Shown piece after piece: positions 46,250-55,220 of a DNA stretch of 64,000 bases. Origin of the DNA: Paenibacillus radicibacter (GTDB lineage Bacteria > Bacillota > Bacilli > Paenibacillales > NBRC-103111); assembly GCF_024721995.1 (NCBI RefSeq), contig NZ_JANQBC010000001.1, positions 928,082 to 992,081 of the forward strand. Direction: 5' to 3'. Positions within the stretch are counted from its first letter, which is position 1. Each line of letters starts with the position of its first letter. The notes beneath the pieces are model-generated. The model saw only the letters and a list, made by a program, of their open reading frames with translations, had not been told where the DNA came from and did no database searches. The position numbers were made by a program, and so were the translations under genes.

Positions 46250-46759
46250 TTAAACAAGTTCTTTAATAAAATAAAGATTCAAATCATCGTCAACGCGCAC
46301 CATTTCACCTGGTTTAACTTCCTTATTGTTATACATAACACCATTCCCATCGAGTATGTAGCCTCTTCTGCAATAAATCCGTTGTGCTGCACCATAATCT
46401 TTAAATAATCCTACACCGATTCCTATACGTTTATAGTTGCACTGTGTAATACCTTCAAACTCTTCGATCAACTTATTTGCAACTCCAAGCCTCCTGTATT
46501 CAGGGAAAACATTCAGATCATTGATCTCAGGTATATTCTGTGCTTTAAAATACGGATAGTCCGACACATACTTCAAATGCGAACAACCCGCCAATCTCTG
46601 ATCAATAAAAGCAAACAGTGTCACGCGGGTTCCTGTCCTATTTTCAAATTCACATCGATCATAATATTCATCTGACCTATAAATATTCTGTCGTGTAAAT
46701 GCTTCTTTCCAAATACTCTTCATCTCTGGAGTATCGAATTGCTTTATTTCAATTTTCAT
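46250..46759 (-). CDS. GNAT family N-acetyltransferase
   Basis: 169 residues; the acetyl-CoA site is EINDLNVFPEYRRLGVANKL, with a downstream strand RIGIGVGLFKDYGAAQRIYC. GAGGTG precedes the ATG. Intact. Substrate unknown. Confidence 0.87.
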   Translation of the reverse strand: MKIEIKQFDTPEMKSIWKEAFTRQNIYRSDEYYDRCEFENRTGTRVTLFAFIDQRLAGCSHLKYVSDYPYFKAQNIPEINDLNVFPEYRRLGVANKLIEEFEGITQCNYKRIGIGVGLFKDYGAAQRIYCRRGYILDGNGVMYNNKEVKPGEMVRVDDDLNLYFIKELV

Positions 46760-46825
46760 GGATTGGCACCTCTATATCGTTTATTAGGGTGCATCTCCCA
46801 TGACTTCGCCTGCATTTTTCAAAAA

Positions 46826-47284
46826 TCACGCTTGTTCTTCAATGATTCTTTTTAAATTATGATTGCGATGCTCCAGAAACCTCTTCATGTAACTTTTCAA
46901 TACTATTCTTTCTACAATCCAACCGAGCAGACCTAATGGAGCTTCGAAATATAAGGTATCTTTCATAAGAGTTCCATTCTCAGTTTCAATAAAATCATGT
47001 TCATGCCGCATACTCTTAAATGTGCCACTCACCATTTCATCAACAAATTTATACGGTCTCGTAAAGTCCTTAATTATAGAAGTATGCTTCTGTCTTATTA
47101 GAAAATGTCTCGCTTGAAACGTAACCGTTTCTCTGTCATTAATCATTCCTGTACTCCGACCCGCAACCGCTCTTTCTTTGGTATGACTCCAAACGGTTTG
47201 AGTATGAACATCAATATTCCTAGCCATGTCAAAACAAGTTTCAATTGGTGCCTTAATTTCAATGTCTGTATATACTCTAATCAT
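46826..47284 (-). CDS. SRPBCC (START-like) family protein
   Basis: About 152 residues, IRVYTDIEIKAPIETCFDMA at the start and LYFEAPLGLLGWIVERIVLK near the end, a ligand-binding helix-grip fold common in cell division inhibitor SulA-like and polyketide cyclase-like proteins. Its ATG overlaps the upstream stop (TAATG), indicating coupling. Confidence 0.82.
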   Translation of the reverse strand: MIRVYTDIEIKAPIETCFDMARNIDVHTQTVWSHTKERAVAGRSTGMINDRETVTFQARHFLIRQKHTSIIKDFTRPYKFVDEMVSGTFKSMRHEHDFIETENGTLMKDTLYFEAPLGLLGWIVERIVLKSYMKRFLEHRNHNLKRIIEEQA

Positions 47285-47655
47285 TATTTCCTCCAAAAAG
47301 TCGTACAGTCTGCCTTATCCATAATATTAAACTCGATCATTCGCTCAAGTAATGCGTAATCCACCGGGCTCTTCCACTTGATACGAAGTAACTGATTCGT
47401 GTGATCATAACCTGCTTGTACAATCTCAGTTGCAAAATGAATGATTCCCGACCTTTCAGGAGCAACAGCCAAATGCTGTTTGGAAACACTGAAGCCGATG
47501 ATAAACGTGTCGTGATCCGTAAACATAGGTTGATTCCACGCAACCTTTGGTACTAAATCTGGGAACTTCTTACTTACCCAAGCCAACACTTCCTCTGTGC
47601 GGGCACGATGATCTGGATTAGCAATTTGTGCTAAGTACTCTTCAAATACTTCCAT
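47284..47655 (-). CDS. DUF1801 / YdhG-type iron chaperone-like protein
   Basis: 123 residues; [40 protein letters not shown] and [11 protein letters not shown] are typical of YdhG/frataxin-like DUF1801 proteins, proposed intracellular iron chaperones. Overlaps the next gene by one base. Confidence 0.85.
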   Translation of the reverse strand: MEVFEEYLAQIANPDHRARTEEVLAWVSKKFPDLVPKVAWNQPMFTDHDTFIIGFSVSKQHLAVAPERSGIIHFATEIVQAGYDHTNQLLRIKWKSPVDYALLERMIEFNIMDKADCTTFWRK

Positions 47656-47676
47656 GGGGATTCCTCCTAAATCAAA

Positions 47677-48141
47677 CTATTTATTTAACTTTAGTTTATA
47701 TACAATCTCGCCATCTTGATTCTCTCTATCCTGATTGATAAATCCTAATTTCTCGTAAAGCTTTCGAGCATGATCATTACCTTTTTCAATTGTAAGAGAT
47801 ATGACTTCGCATTGTCTGTGCTTTTCCTGAATAAATTCTAGTATTTTTTTCAGAGACTCTTTTCCTAGCCCATTACCTTGATATCCCTTATCGATTTGAA
47901 AACCACCGATCCAATAATTATCCGTACTATTAGGCGTGTAGGAGAGATAGAAAAATCCGTATGCTTTATCGTCTTTTCTCAAAACATATGGATCAAACGC
48001 CTCATCCCACGGTTTTATATAAGCCCATGCTAATGATTCGATCACAGTCGGTACAAGTTTCTCTTGTGATTTATGTAGAGATATTGCGAGTGCTTCTTCC
48101 CAGTTGTTCTTATTAATTGGTTCTATACGAATTGGATTCAT
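47677..48141 (-). CDS. GNAT family N-acetyltransferase
   Basis: 154 residues; IGGFQIDKGYQGNGLGKESL is the acetyl-CoA-binding motif, with a C-terminal VISLTIEKGNDHARKLYEKL. Similar to spermidine acetyltransferase-like GNATs, substrate unproven. ATG behind AAAGGAA. Confidence 0.87.
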   Translation of the reverse strand: MNPIRIEPINKNNWEEALAISLHKSQEKLVPTVIESLAWAYIKPWDEAFDPYVLRKDDKAYGFFYLSYTPNSTDNYWIGGFQIDKGYQGNGLGKESLKKILEFIQEKHRQCEVISLTIEKGNDHARKLYEKLGFINQDRENQDGEIVYKLKLNK

Positions 48142-48183
48142 TCTTGTATTCCTTTCGACTCTCGATAGTTGAATTTAAAAACA

Positions 48184-48612
48184 TCATAATGATTTTCTTA
48201 AAAAATATCGCTTGAATCCCTCAGGAAATCCTTCTAATGTTCCAAAGACTTCAAATCCATGCTTCTTATAAAAATCCAGAGCTTGAAAGTCCCAAGTATC
48301 TAGATGAACTAATTTACAACCTCTAGCTCTGGAGATCGACTCCATCTCTTCCAACAACTTAGAACCATAACCTTGACCTCTTAACTGCTCACTAATCCAT
48401 AACACATTGATATATAGAGCATATCTATAACATCTCCCAAGCACTCCTCCAAGGATGTGTCCATCTTCATCTTTTAAAATTAAATTAAGTGGTCCCGATT
48501 CTTGAGCTGTTGGGGCTGTAGAATGATTAAACGCCTCGATTTGATTAATAATAAACTGAATTTCAGAATCCTGATATCCTTCCGTAAGAACCAATTGTGT
48601 ATTGCTTTTCAT
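48184..48612 (-). CDS. GNAT family N-acetyltransferase
   Basis: 142 residues; ALYINVLWISEQLRGQGYGS is the acetyl-CoA motif, ARGCKLVHLDTWDFQALDFY follows. Intact. GAGGAG before ATG. Confidence 0.87.
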   Translation of the reverse strand: MKSNTQLVLTEGYQDSEIQFIINQIEAFNHSTAPTAQESGPLNLILKDEDGHILGGVLGRCYRYALYINVLWISEQLRGQGYGSKLLEEMESISRARGCKLVHLDTWDFQALDFYKKHGFEVFGTLEGFPEGFKRYFLRKSL

Positions 48613-48666
48613 ATGTAACGCTCCTCATGGTTTTTATTTTGTATTTTCTAAAACTACTAAATTACC

Positions 48667-49275
48667 TCATTTGAACACTGGCGCTAATCTTGATGAAGAC
48701 AGCTGCTCACTAAGGCCGAAGTACTCGCAGAAGTTCATGATCATCGGATTCCATTTTGACGGATCGATATAGTTAGAGTTTGTATCCATAAGCAGATCTT
48801 CTTCAATATGAACTTTTTCAATACGTACTTCAATGACAACAAGTGAACTTGGTTCTTCGAATGGATGAAGCTTTACGAACTTTGCTTCGAGATGAACGGG
48901 GCATTCTTTAACACGTGGAGCTTTAACTAGATGTGAAGGAAGTTCGGTTAAACCCGATACTCCAAACTTATCTGATTCATATTGATAACCTAGCACAGCC
49001 TTATATTCGGGCACTGGGTTACGACCTGTTAACAGCGTTAGACGATCAATTGCGGGTATCAAGTCGATGGAGGGAAGGTTTAGCACACATTCTTGTTCTC
49101 GTATCAAATTCTGCACGGTCTGAGATCTACTGCTCATACCTAGCATACACGATTGATTAAGCCACCAAGCAGATGACATTGGAGCTAAATTTGGCGTACC
49201 ATCTTCATTAACCGTACTGATAAGAACAACAGAGGTGCCAAAGTAAAGAATTTTGGGTTCAATAACTGTATGCAT
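48667..49275 (-). CDS. Flavin reductase family protein (FMN-binding split barrel)
   Basis: 202 residues; VLISTVNEDGTPNLAPMSSA near the N-terminus and FGVSGLTELPSHLVKAPRVK match the flavin reductase-like FMN-binding fold. It probably reduces flavin with NAD(P)H or binds FMN; the partner enzyme is not evident. Confidence 0.85.
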   Translation of the reverse strand: MHTVIEPKILYFGTSVVLISTVNEDGTPNLAPMSSAWWLNQSCMLGMSSRSQTVQNLIREQECVLNLPSIDLIPAIDRLTLLTGRNPVPEYKAVLGYQYESDKFGVSGLTELPSHLVKAPRVKECPVHLEAKFVKLHPFEEPSSLVVIEVRIEKVHIEEDLLMDTNSNYIDPSKWNPMIMNFCEYFGLSEQLSSSRLAPVFK

Positions 49276-49371
49276 AGCAGATCACGACTCCTTAAAAATC
49301 ATTTTCCACTATATTACCACCAGCTTTCTACGGGTTAAAGGGTTTACGAATTAGACAGCAAGATACCAAAA

Positions 49372-49800
49372 TCAGAACTTACGTTTCTGATAAGGCAACC
49401 CTACACCATCTTCACAATACGACTTTAAGCTGTATAGGAACATCGCCAAGTTGTAGTTACAGAACCTAAAGAACGAAGTAACTTCTCTCCAATCCGAGTG
49501 CTTTAAGGTGACATGGGATTTGTTATTTTTCTCTTCAATTTCAAAAGAAATGAACGTATCCACCCACTCCGGATCAGAATCTATGCACTTCCATACGATT
49601 TTACGGTTCTTCTCTAGTTCTACCACTTGCATCTTCGTGATGTCATTACTGCCAAAGAAGAACTCATTAACAAATCCGATCTGGTCTTGAACCATAAGTT
49701 CATTCGTCCAGACTTCTGACAAGCCCTCAGCAGTTGTTAAAGCTTCATAAACTTTCGATGCAGGAACCTTCACGATTTGAAGATGTTCAATATTGGGCAT
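49372..49800 (-). CDS. SRPBCC (AHSA1-like) domain protein
   Basis: About 142 residues; IVKVPASKVYEALTTAEGLS and the SHVTLKHSDWREV strand fit the activator-of-Hsp90-ATPase-like START fold. ATG 49800 is chosen because GGAGG lies nine bases upstream; the TTG at 49809 is too close. Confidence 0.83.
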   Translation of the reverse strand: MPNIEHLQIVKVPASKVYEALTTAEGLSEVWTNELMVQDQIGFVNEFFFGSNDITKMQVVELEKNRKIVWKCIDSDPEWVDTFISFEIEEKNNKSHVTLKHSDWREVTSFFRFCNYNLAMFLYSLKSYCEDGVGLPYQKRKF

Positions 49801-49831
49801 AGATAACAACCTCCATACAATAGTTTGACGT

Positions 49832-50329
49832 TCAAGTCAGTTCATCTTTCAGCTCTAAACCATCTTTTAGAAACTCAATTAATAGATTCTCATTCTCTTG
49901 ACCGTCTTCAGAAGTATGGCTAACTATCCATGAAAAGGAAGCTGCAATTAAACAGAACAAGATCGGAAGGAGTAGCTTCCACATCATATTTAATGCACCT
50001 GTAGCTACATCCGCTAGAATCGTGGATATAAAAGAAATCATAAACATCGTAACAATAGACAATACATCCGTATAACCTCTATATGTACGAAAAGAAACAT
50101 GTGTTTTATCATTTTTCACAGTGATTCTGCCCATCACTTTATTTCGAACGAGATCGCTTTTTAACATTCCTCTACTTATTGAAATACTAAAGAATCCTTT
50201 TCTCATCCACCCTACGAATTCTCCACCATCTAGATTAATCGAAATCAGGTCAACACTATGCTTAATGACGGATTCACAATGCGCTTTTGAAAGTTCGGTT
50301 GAACACTTAAATTTCACTTCATGCACCAA
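49832..50329 (-). CDS. Membrane protein of unknown function
   Basis: 165 residues: an N-terminal soluble beta-rich half with no motif, then two hydrophobic segments (IVTMFMISFISTILADVATG and LLLPILFCLIAASFSWIV). Start uncertain (TTG 50329 or GTG 50326). Confidence 0.6.
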   Translation of the reverse strand: MVHEVKFKCSTELSKAHCESVIKHSVDLISINLDGGEFVGWMRKGFFSISISRGMLKSDLVRNKVMGRITVKNDKTHVSFRTYRGYTDVLSIVTMFMISFISTILADVATGALNMMWKLLLPILFCLIAASFSWIVSHTSEDGQENENLLIEFLKDGLELKDELT

Positions 50330-50390
50330 CTTTACTTTTTAAAATTCAAGCAAAACCATTTTCCATAATTAAACAATATCTAATTTAAGT

Positions 50391-50419
50391 TAAAAAAGCC
50401 ACTCAGATTTTGAGCGGCT
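50391..50419 (-). terminator. Terminator of the VOC gene
   Basis: Minus-strand stem AGCCGCTCA/TGAGTGGCT with loop AAATC, followed by five T residues. Confidence 0.88.
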
Positions 50420-50433
50420 CCGTTAGATTGTTA

Positions 50434-50865
50434 TTATCGCACTACTTCTCGCATAGCACCCAACACAATACTGTATTTATCTGGATCTTGGATGTAGTAG
50501 TTCTTAAATTCCCATCTGCCATGAGATTCAGCAACTGGATCAAGCGTCACTATTCCGCCCCTGCTTCGAATGTCTTCAACTATTGCGTCAATGTCATTCC
50601 AACTTACATGTACAAATGTATCCCAACCATAGTCCGGCCCATTCCAATCTGTTGGATAATCGGATCGTTTCTTCGAGGGGCTATTCGGTCTTACATCTTC
50701 AGGAGACATTGCTTGCTGCAGAATAACTAACATTCCATCTCGCTCTGCATGACCCCAATTATCAACCGTACAGCCTAATATATCTCGATAGTATTCTTGC
50801 GATTTTTTTAAATCTGAGACTAAACGTACTTGAAAAGTAGTTCCTAATTTCAATTGATTGTCCAA
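50434..50865 (-). CDS. VOC family (glyoxalase-like) protein
   Basis: 143 residues of glyoxalase/bleomycin-resistance fold: FQVRLVSDLKKSQEYYRDIL and YYIQDPDKYSIVLG. Starts with TTG behind AAAGGGG. Could be a dioxygenase, lyase or antibiotic-binding protein. Confidence 0.83.
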   Translation of the reverse strand: MDNQLKLGTTFQVRLVSDLKKSQEYYRDILGCTVDNWGHAERDGMLVILQQAMSPEDVRPNSPSKKRSDYPTDWNGPDYGWDTFVHVSWNDIDAIVEDIRSRGGIVTLDPVAESHGRWEFKNYYIQDPDKYSIVLGAMREVVR

Positions 50866-50959
50866 GCCTATTTTCCCCTTTCAGAAATAAAGCGATTAGA
50901 CTAGCTTTTCGACATTAAACCAAATATTTCCTTTTAAAAAAGGAAAATGATTCCAATGA

Positions 50960-51304
50960 TTAAACATTATCCCTTAGGAATGGGATGAAGTTATCTGTAT
51001 TCAAAATGTAAATGAATGCTGACAGGAGAAGAACTAAATATGTTGTATTAACGATTAGAAAGTATCTTTTAAGCTTGAAAAACATAATTAAAAAAATTAA
51101 CGTAACTATCAGAGATGAAATTAGACTTAAAAGTATACTTAACTTAAACATTTGAATCATCCATTCAGCTGATGCGTACTTAATATCTGTTGTTGATAAG
51201 TAAAAAATGTAATTGTCAGCTAATATATAAAAGAAAACCCACAATATTACGACTGATAAAATTCCAATCACACTACCACTTAAAATCTTAATCCAGTTCT
51301 TCAT
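50960..51304 (-). CDS. Small membrane protein of unknown function
   Basis: 114 residues with three hydrophobic segments (SGSVIGILSVVILWVFFYIL, SILLSLISSLIVTLIFLIMF, TTYLVLLLSAFIYIL). No recognisable family. Confidence 0.6.
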   Translation of the reverse strand: MKNWIKILSGSVIGILSVVILWVFFYILADNYIFYLSTTDIKYASAEWMIQMFKLSILLSLISSLIVTLIFLIMFFKLKRYFLIVNTTYLVLLLSAFIYILNTDNFIPFLRDNV

Positions 51305-51380
51305 GTTTTCTTTTCATACCCTTCTTTACGGTGTCTAGAAAATCGTCTTTGGAACAATAATCTTCAGTAGTTAACCCAGT

Positions 51381-51490
51381 CTAACTTATTCTTATAAAAA
51401 TGTATTTATTCAGCGTATCATCTAATGTTCCAAATCTCTCTTCTAATCCAGTTAAAATGACCATCTTTGCTTCTTCTTGAAAATTAAAAT
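51381..51490 (-). pseudogene. Remnant of a DUF4351/Rpn-type C-terminus
   Basis: The frame FQEEAKMVILTGLEERFGTL, DDTLNKYIFIRIS and TAG at 51381 resembles the DUF4351-like tail of PD-(D/E)XK transposase-type proteins. No start or nuclease domain remains. Nothing else is seen between 51305 and 51536. Confidence 0.35.
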
Positions 51491-51536
51491 TCACTGTTTA
51501 GATTTTTATATTAGTCATTAAAAAATTTTGTTACAT

Positions 51537-52391
51537 TCACCCACTTAACTCTTTTAATCTAGCAATACGTTCAGGCTCATTATTCATTAGCCACTGATTA
51601 CGAGAAAGTATATCATAAGCTTTTCTGAAATATGGAGTAGCCTCTGCTTGTTTATTTAATGCATACAGGCATTCACCTATCTCTTCATACACATATCCAT
51701 CGGGGTTAAAGCCTTGCTCAATTTCCATCAATAATTCCTGATGCACATCTAAGGCTTTCGGTATCTGATTCATAAGACGAAGCACCTTAGCTACACTCCA
51801 TTTGGCGATAAAAATTAGATCTGCTCTGTCTTGGTTCTGTCTGAACTGTAAGGCACGTTCAAACATATCTAGTCCTACTGCTAAATTACCTACCTCCACC
51901 TGAACCCAGCCGATATTATTGTAGAGCGAACCAAGCCAGCGACTGGCATCTGGATGCTGCTCAGCATACGTAAGTGCGTGCATATTCCAATCCATCCGCT
52001 GCTCTGGTGTGGATTCAGCAATGCCTAACATATGAGCTGCATCAACTGCTAAATCATCTTCTCCACATCTGCACCCGAGTTCCCAAGCCTCTGTAAATAA
52101 AGGTACAGCTTCTTCCTTTCTCCCTGAAGAATTCAACACCCGACCACGCTCTAATAAATATCTAACTCGTGTCCTAGGTGCAGTATTGGCTAAACTATTT
52201 TCAACTTGATCCAAGACTTCATGAGCCTCATCAAATTTCCTTTGCAAGCCTAATGCACGTCCGATTTGAGTTAACAGTTCTGATGTGTAATCGAGATCGG
52301 CTGTATGTTGAACTTCCTCTAGCAAGTTCCTAAATTTTAGTTCCGTTTCTTCTGCGTGATTATAATCCCATAGCTTGTCGAAATCTCTCAT
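51537..52391 (-). CDS. Tetratricopeptide repeat protein
   Basis: 284 residues made of TPR-like helical pairs (YTSELLTQIGRALGLQRKFD, EAVPLFTEAWELGCRCGEDD, YNNIGWVQVEVGNLAVGLDM). No helix-turn-helix or enzyme domain. Its ATG overlaps the upstream stop by four bases, so the two genes are coupled. Confidence 0.85.
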   Translation of the reverse strand: MRDFDKLWDYNHAEETELKFRNLLEEVQHTADLDYTSELLTQIGRALGLQRKFDEAHEVLDQVENSLANTAPRTRVRYLLERGRVLNSSGRKEEAVPLFTEAWELGCRCGEDDLAVDAAHMLGIAESTPEQRMDWNMHALTYAEQHPDASRWLGSLYNNIGWVQVEVGNLAVGLDMFERALQFRQNQDRADLIFIAKWSVAKVLRLMNQIPKALDVHQELLMEIEQGFNPDGYVYEEIGECLYALNKQAEATPYFRKAYDILSRNQWLMNNEPERIARLKELSG

Positions 52392-53068
52392 GACTTAGAC
52401 TCCTTTTCACTTGCCTTTTTCGAATTAGCAAACAAAATTCTTGCTTTATAAAACAACCATGTCTTCAACAAGGATTCTTTATCTCTGTGAGTAGCAACTT
52501 TATTCTTATAATAAAAATCACTTAAGTTTACAGCTAACTTACCCACGGGTGTAACTGGTTCATCACAAATCCATTCATCAAAATGCACTTTTCCTTGACT
52601 GGATTTATTAAATTTATACCTTGGAAAGATGTATACTACCCCTTCTGTCCAAGGCTTATTGTTCATAGTAGAATCATTCAAAGAAAAATAATGATACCTA
52701 TTTTTCCCCGCAATAATAGAGCCATTACGAAAACTTCCTATTAAGCGACTTCGATTAAATACAGCAAAGAATATTGCCCAGATCGGATCTGTAGATGCAA
52801 ATACAGCTTTCGTTAATTGACCGTTATATAACGTTTGTTCGTGAGGCTCAAACTGATCAATATTACGATTGTTAGACCCATGAAACACATATTGTCCCTG
52901 CACAGATAAGTATTGCAGAAAACGGTACTTTGGATATGGAAAATCATATTTAATTAACAGTTCTTCTTTATTCGTCAATAGAACACCTTTGTAGAGTTCA
53001 ATCTCGTCTTGGCTAAAAATTATCTTTGGAGATGGGTTTAAAAGTATAGACAATAATAATGAAATCAT
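52388..53068 (-). CDS. Protein of unknown function with an ADP-ribosyltransferase-like pattern
   Basis: 226 residues. YVFHGSNNRNIDQFEPHEQ followed by KAVFASTDPIWAIFFAVFN is reminiscent of ADP-ribosyltransferase/RES-like folds (HGS, then a VFAT-like strand), but no catalytic Glu motif is certain and I do not assign activity. ATG 53068 lies over the end of a decayed GNAT gene, which supplies GGAGG. Coupled to the TPR gene. Confidence 0.6.
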   Translation of the reverse strand: MISLLLSILLNPSPKIIFSQDEIELYKGVLLTNKEELLIKYDFPYPKYRFLQYLSVQGQYVFHGSNNRNIDQFEPHEQTLYNGQLTKAVFASTDPIWAIFFAVFNRSRLIGSFRNGSIIAGKNRYHYFSLNDSTMNNKPWTEGVVYIFPRYKFNKSSQGKVHFDEWICDEPVTPVGKLAVNLSDFYYKNKVATHRDKESLLKTWLFYKARILFANSKKASEKESKS

Positions 53069-53352
53069 CTAACTTGAGCCTCCTCTCCCTTCAAAGCTTG
53101 TAAGTAATTGTGCATATTATGTACGTGATTACTTTCTATAATTATCAATGCTCCTCCGATTATCTCGCCCTTTAAGAGAACCTTAAAATATTCACAAGTT
53201 CCCATCATCTCTTCTTGCCAGCTTATGGAATTATATCCTGGTGGACCACCAAATTCGTAATTATATCGATTGATTCTTCATCAAAGCTAGCTTTTTTGTT
53301 TTTCAGAAAGTATTGCTGCATCCTCTTTTACCGCTCGTTCTAATACTAGCAT
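53065..53352 (-). pseudogene. GNAT acetyltransferase, frameshifted and C-terminally truncated
   Basis: Frame 1 from ATG 53352 reads MLVLERAVKEDAAILSEKQK; a shift gives ASFDEESI; a second shift gives YNYEFGGPPGYNSISWQEEM and VLLKGEIIGGALIIIESNHV, ending at TGA 53065. The acetyl-CoA-binding part of a GNAT is missing. The stretch 53353-53440 shows nothing else. Confidence 0.65.
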
Positions 53353-53440
53353 TGATAACCCTCCATTAAATCCGTTCTGTATTGAGTTTCATGATTTTAA
53401 TTGTCTATTGATTTGTATCATCAGGTTTCGCATGACGCTG

Positions 53441-54307
53441 TTATGTTCTTCTCGTCCCTACGCCTTCGTTTTGAAAATTAATAGTCAGAGGTTTCTTTCC
53501 ACATGCAATTATAAAATTCATCATTGCATATGCTTCAGAACAATTATTAATAGCCTCAGATGCTTCTTTTAATTGTTCAAACTCATTTAAATCAATCACA
53601 CCATTTTTATAGAACGGTAAAAAACGATTTAAATCGAATTGTCGTTTAAATCCATCGCTTCCGTGCACATCACTATGTTGAATTACTGAATCAATATCAA
53701 TATCTAAATACCCGCTATTCATTAAAAGGCGAGGTAAACTTCTACCTATATAGCGATTTCCACCTTTTTGTGCAACATAATCCCCAATCTTCTTCAAAAT
53801 ATTGTTTAGTAACGGAATTTCTGGGTTCACCGTACCAAAAACCCCATCATCAATATCAATGATTGCTAATCTACCACCAGGCTTTAATACACGATAAAGC
53901 TCTAATGCCGCTTCAAGTGGATTATTTAAATGGAGAAAAATTAATCTTGCTACTACAAAATCAAATGAATGATCTGGTAGACCCGTATGATAAACCGATG
54001 ATTCTACAAATTTTATCCGCTCTGATGGTATGTCTTTTAATAATCTTTTAGCTTGATTTTGTAGGGTTGGGTCGATTTCGAGAGAGGTAATATGACTCTC
54101 TGGTAAACTATTCAGTAATTGCTCAGTGATATACCCTGGTCCGCTACCAACCTCTAATATACGCATACCATCTTGCAATCCATACCACTTTAAGGTTCGA
54201 AGCTCTTTATGCCAACTCATAGTTGCTTGTACCCTTAATCGTTCTATTTCTTCTTGAAAACCTAAAGTAGTATTTTTAATATTGTAAGTTGAACGTCTAT
54301 CTGTCAT
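53441..54307 (-). CDS. SAM-dependent class I methyltransferase
   Basis: 288 residues; SAM motif I ILEVGSGPGYITEQLLNSLP, acidic end of strand 2 in SLEIDP, motif in FDFVVARLIFLHLNNPLEAA and post-motif RVLKPGGRLAIIDID. UbiE/Methyltransf_11-like; substrate unknown. GAGGAAA precedes the ATG. Confidence 0.87.
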   Translation of the reverse strand: MTDRRSTYNIKNTTLGFQEEIERLRVQATMSWHKELRTLKWYGLQDGMRILEVGSGPGYITEQLLNSLPESHITSLEIDPTLQNQAKRLLKDIPSERIKFVESSVYHTGLPDHSFDFVVARLIFLHLNNPLEAALELYRVLKPGGRLAIIDIDDGVFGTVNPEIPLLNNILKKIGDYVAQKGGNRYIGRSLPRLLMNSGYLDIDIDSVIQHSDVHGSDGFKRQFDLNRFLPFYKNGVIDLNEFEQLKEASEAINNCSEAYAMMNFIIACGKKPLTINFQNEGVGTRRT

Positions 54308-54339
54308 AGTTTTTCCTCACAATCTTGTTTTTTTGTACC

Positions 54340-54643
54340 TTACTGTTTATTTCCAACAGCAATCCATCTTCTATCTATATCTTCAAAAAAGTTCTATTGT
54401 TATTGGGTCTGTTGTTAACAAAGGTCGTACAATCTTAACTCCTAATTTTCTAAAATCCTTTTCCATTTCCACTTGATTATCTGTAATAATATACGCATCA
54501 TAGCCATATTCATGAATCTCTTGATTTGGTACTACATAATCTCTATTCGATTTTATTAAAACTATTTCAATTCGATCCTTATAAAGACAAATATGTGGCT
54601 CCACTGAATCCAGATAACTAACTGCTCTAAACCTATTCGTTTC
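54340..54643 (-). pseudogene. VOC-family protein remnant with frameshift
   Basis: The frame RFRAVSYLDSVEPHICLYKD ... IVRPLLTTDPITIEL lacks the usual VOC N-terminus (a TAA precedes it), and shifts at a six-T run (54385-54390) into FEDIDRRWIAVGNKQ, the expected VOC ending. Translation as it stands stops at 54383. Confidence 0.65.
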
Positions 54644-54647
54644 TTAA

Positions 54648-54980
54648 TTAAAAACTAAAAAAATATATCATTAGAATTACATGTAATAATAAAATAATGA
54701 ACCTAATACTTGCTCTCTTTTTTCTTATAAAATACCAAGTTAGAAATTGGAGTAACACGACATAAATAGGACTTGAAAATGTTAATAACATGTATGTAGC
54801 AATTCCTGGTTCCATTCCATGTTCTTTAACATATAAATCAACATCAATTGTATAGTGGTAATAAAAATCAGTAATATAAAACGGTAAATAGAAATAGTTA
54901 AAAGTTCCGATTACTAAACAAAAAAATACATAAACTCTGCTGAATGTAAATCTAGTAAGAATAACTTTCAATCTAATCAC
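54648..54980 (-). CDS. Small membrane protein of unknown function
   Basis: 110 residues with three hydrophobic segments (VYVFFCLVIGTFNYFYLPFY, YMLLTFSSPIYVVLLQFLTW, FIILLLHVILMIYFF). Start may be GTG 54980 or a TTG three codons later, better spaced from AAGGTG. First gene left of the structured repeat array. Confidence 0.6.
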   Translation of the reverse strand: MIRLKVILTRFTFSRVYVFFCLVIGTFNYFYLPFYITDFYYHYTIDVDLYVKEHGMEPGIATYMLLTFSSPIYVVLLQFLTWYFIRKKRASIRFIILLLHVILMIYFFSF

Positions 54981-55030
54981 CTTTGACTATTCAACTATTA
55001 TTCTTCTTTATATAACTGAGCCAATACCTT

Positions 55031-55189
55031 ATAACGTTCTGTATCTACGAACCCGAGAGGCTTGAAGGAGCACTGCGACTGGTTCCGTAGGACTTAGTCT
55101 TGTAGGATTGTCTGCTGGGTCTACTTTCCCAAATACCATCGAACAGACCAAAGTGGCTTGTCCCCCGCAGCGTAGATACGGTGTTAGCA
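55031..55189 (-). repeat. Structured repeat copy A (attC-like)
   Basis: Plus-strand ends ATAACGTTCTGTATCTACG and CGTAGATACGGTGTTAGC are inverted, with arms GTATCTACG/CGTAGATAC. Inner arms: CCAAATACCATCGAACAGACC region and GAACCCGAGAGGCTTGAAGG. Lies downstream of the minus-strand gene at 55221-55781. Same family as copies B-G. Confidence 0.8.
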
Positions 55190-55220
55190 GGAGTAACCAG
55201 CTTCCCTGAAATACATATAA

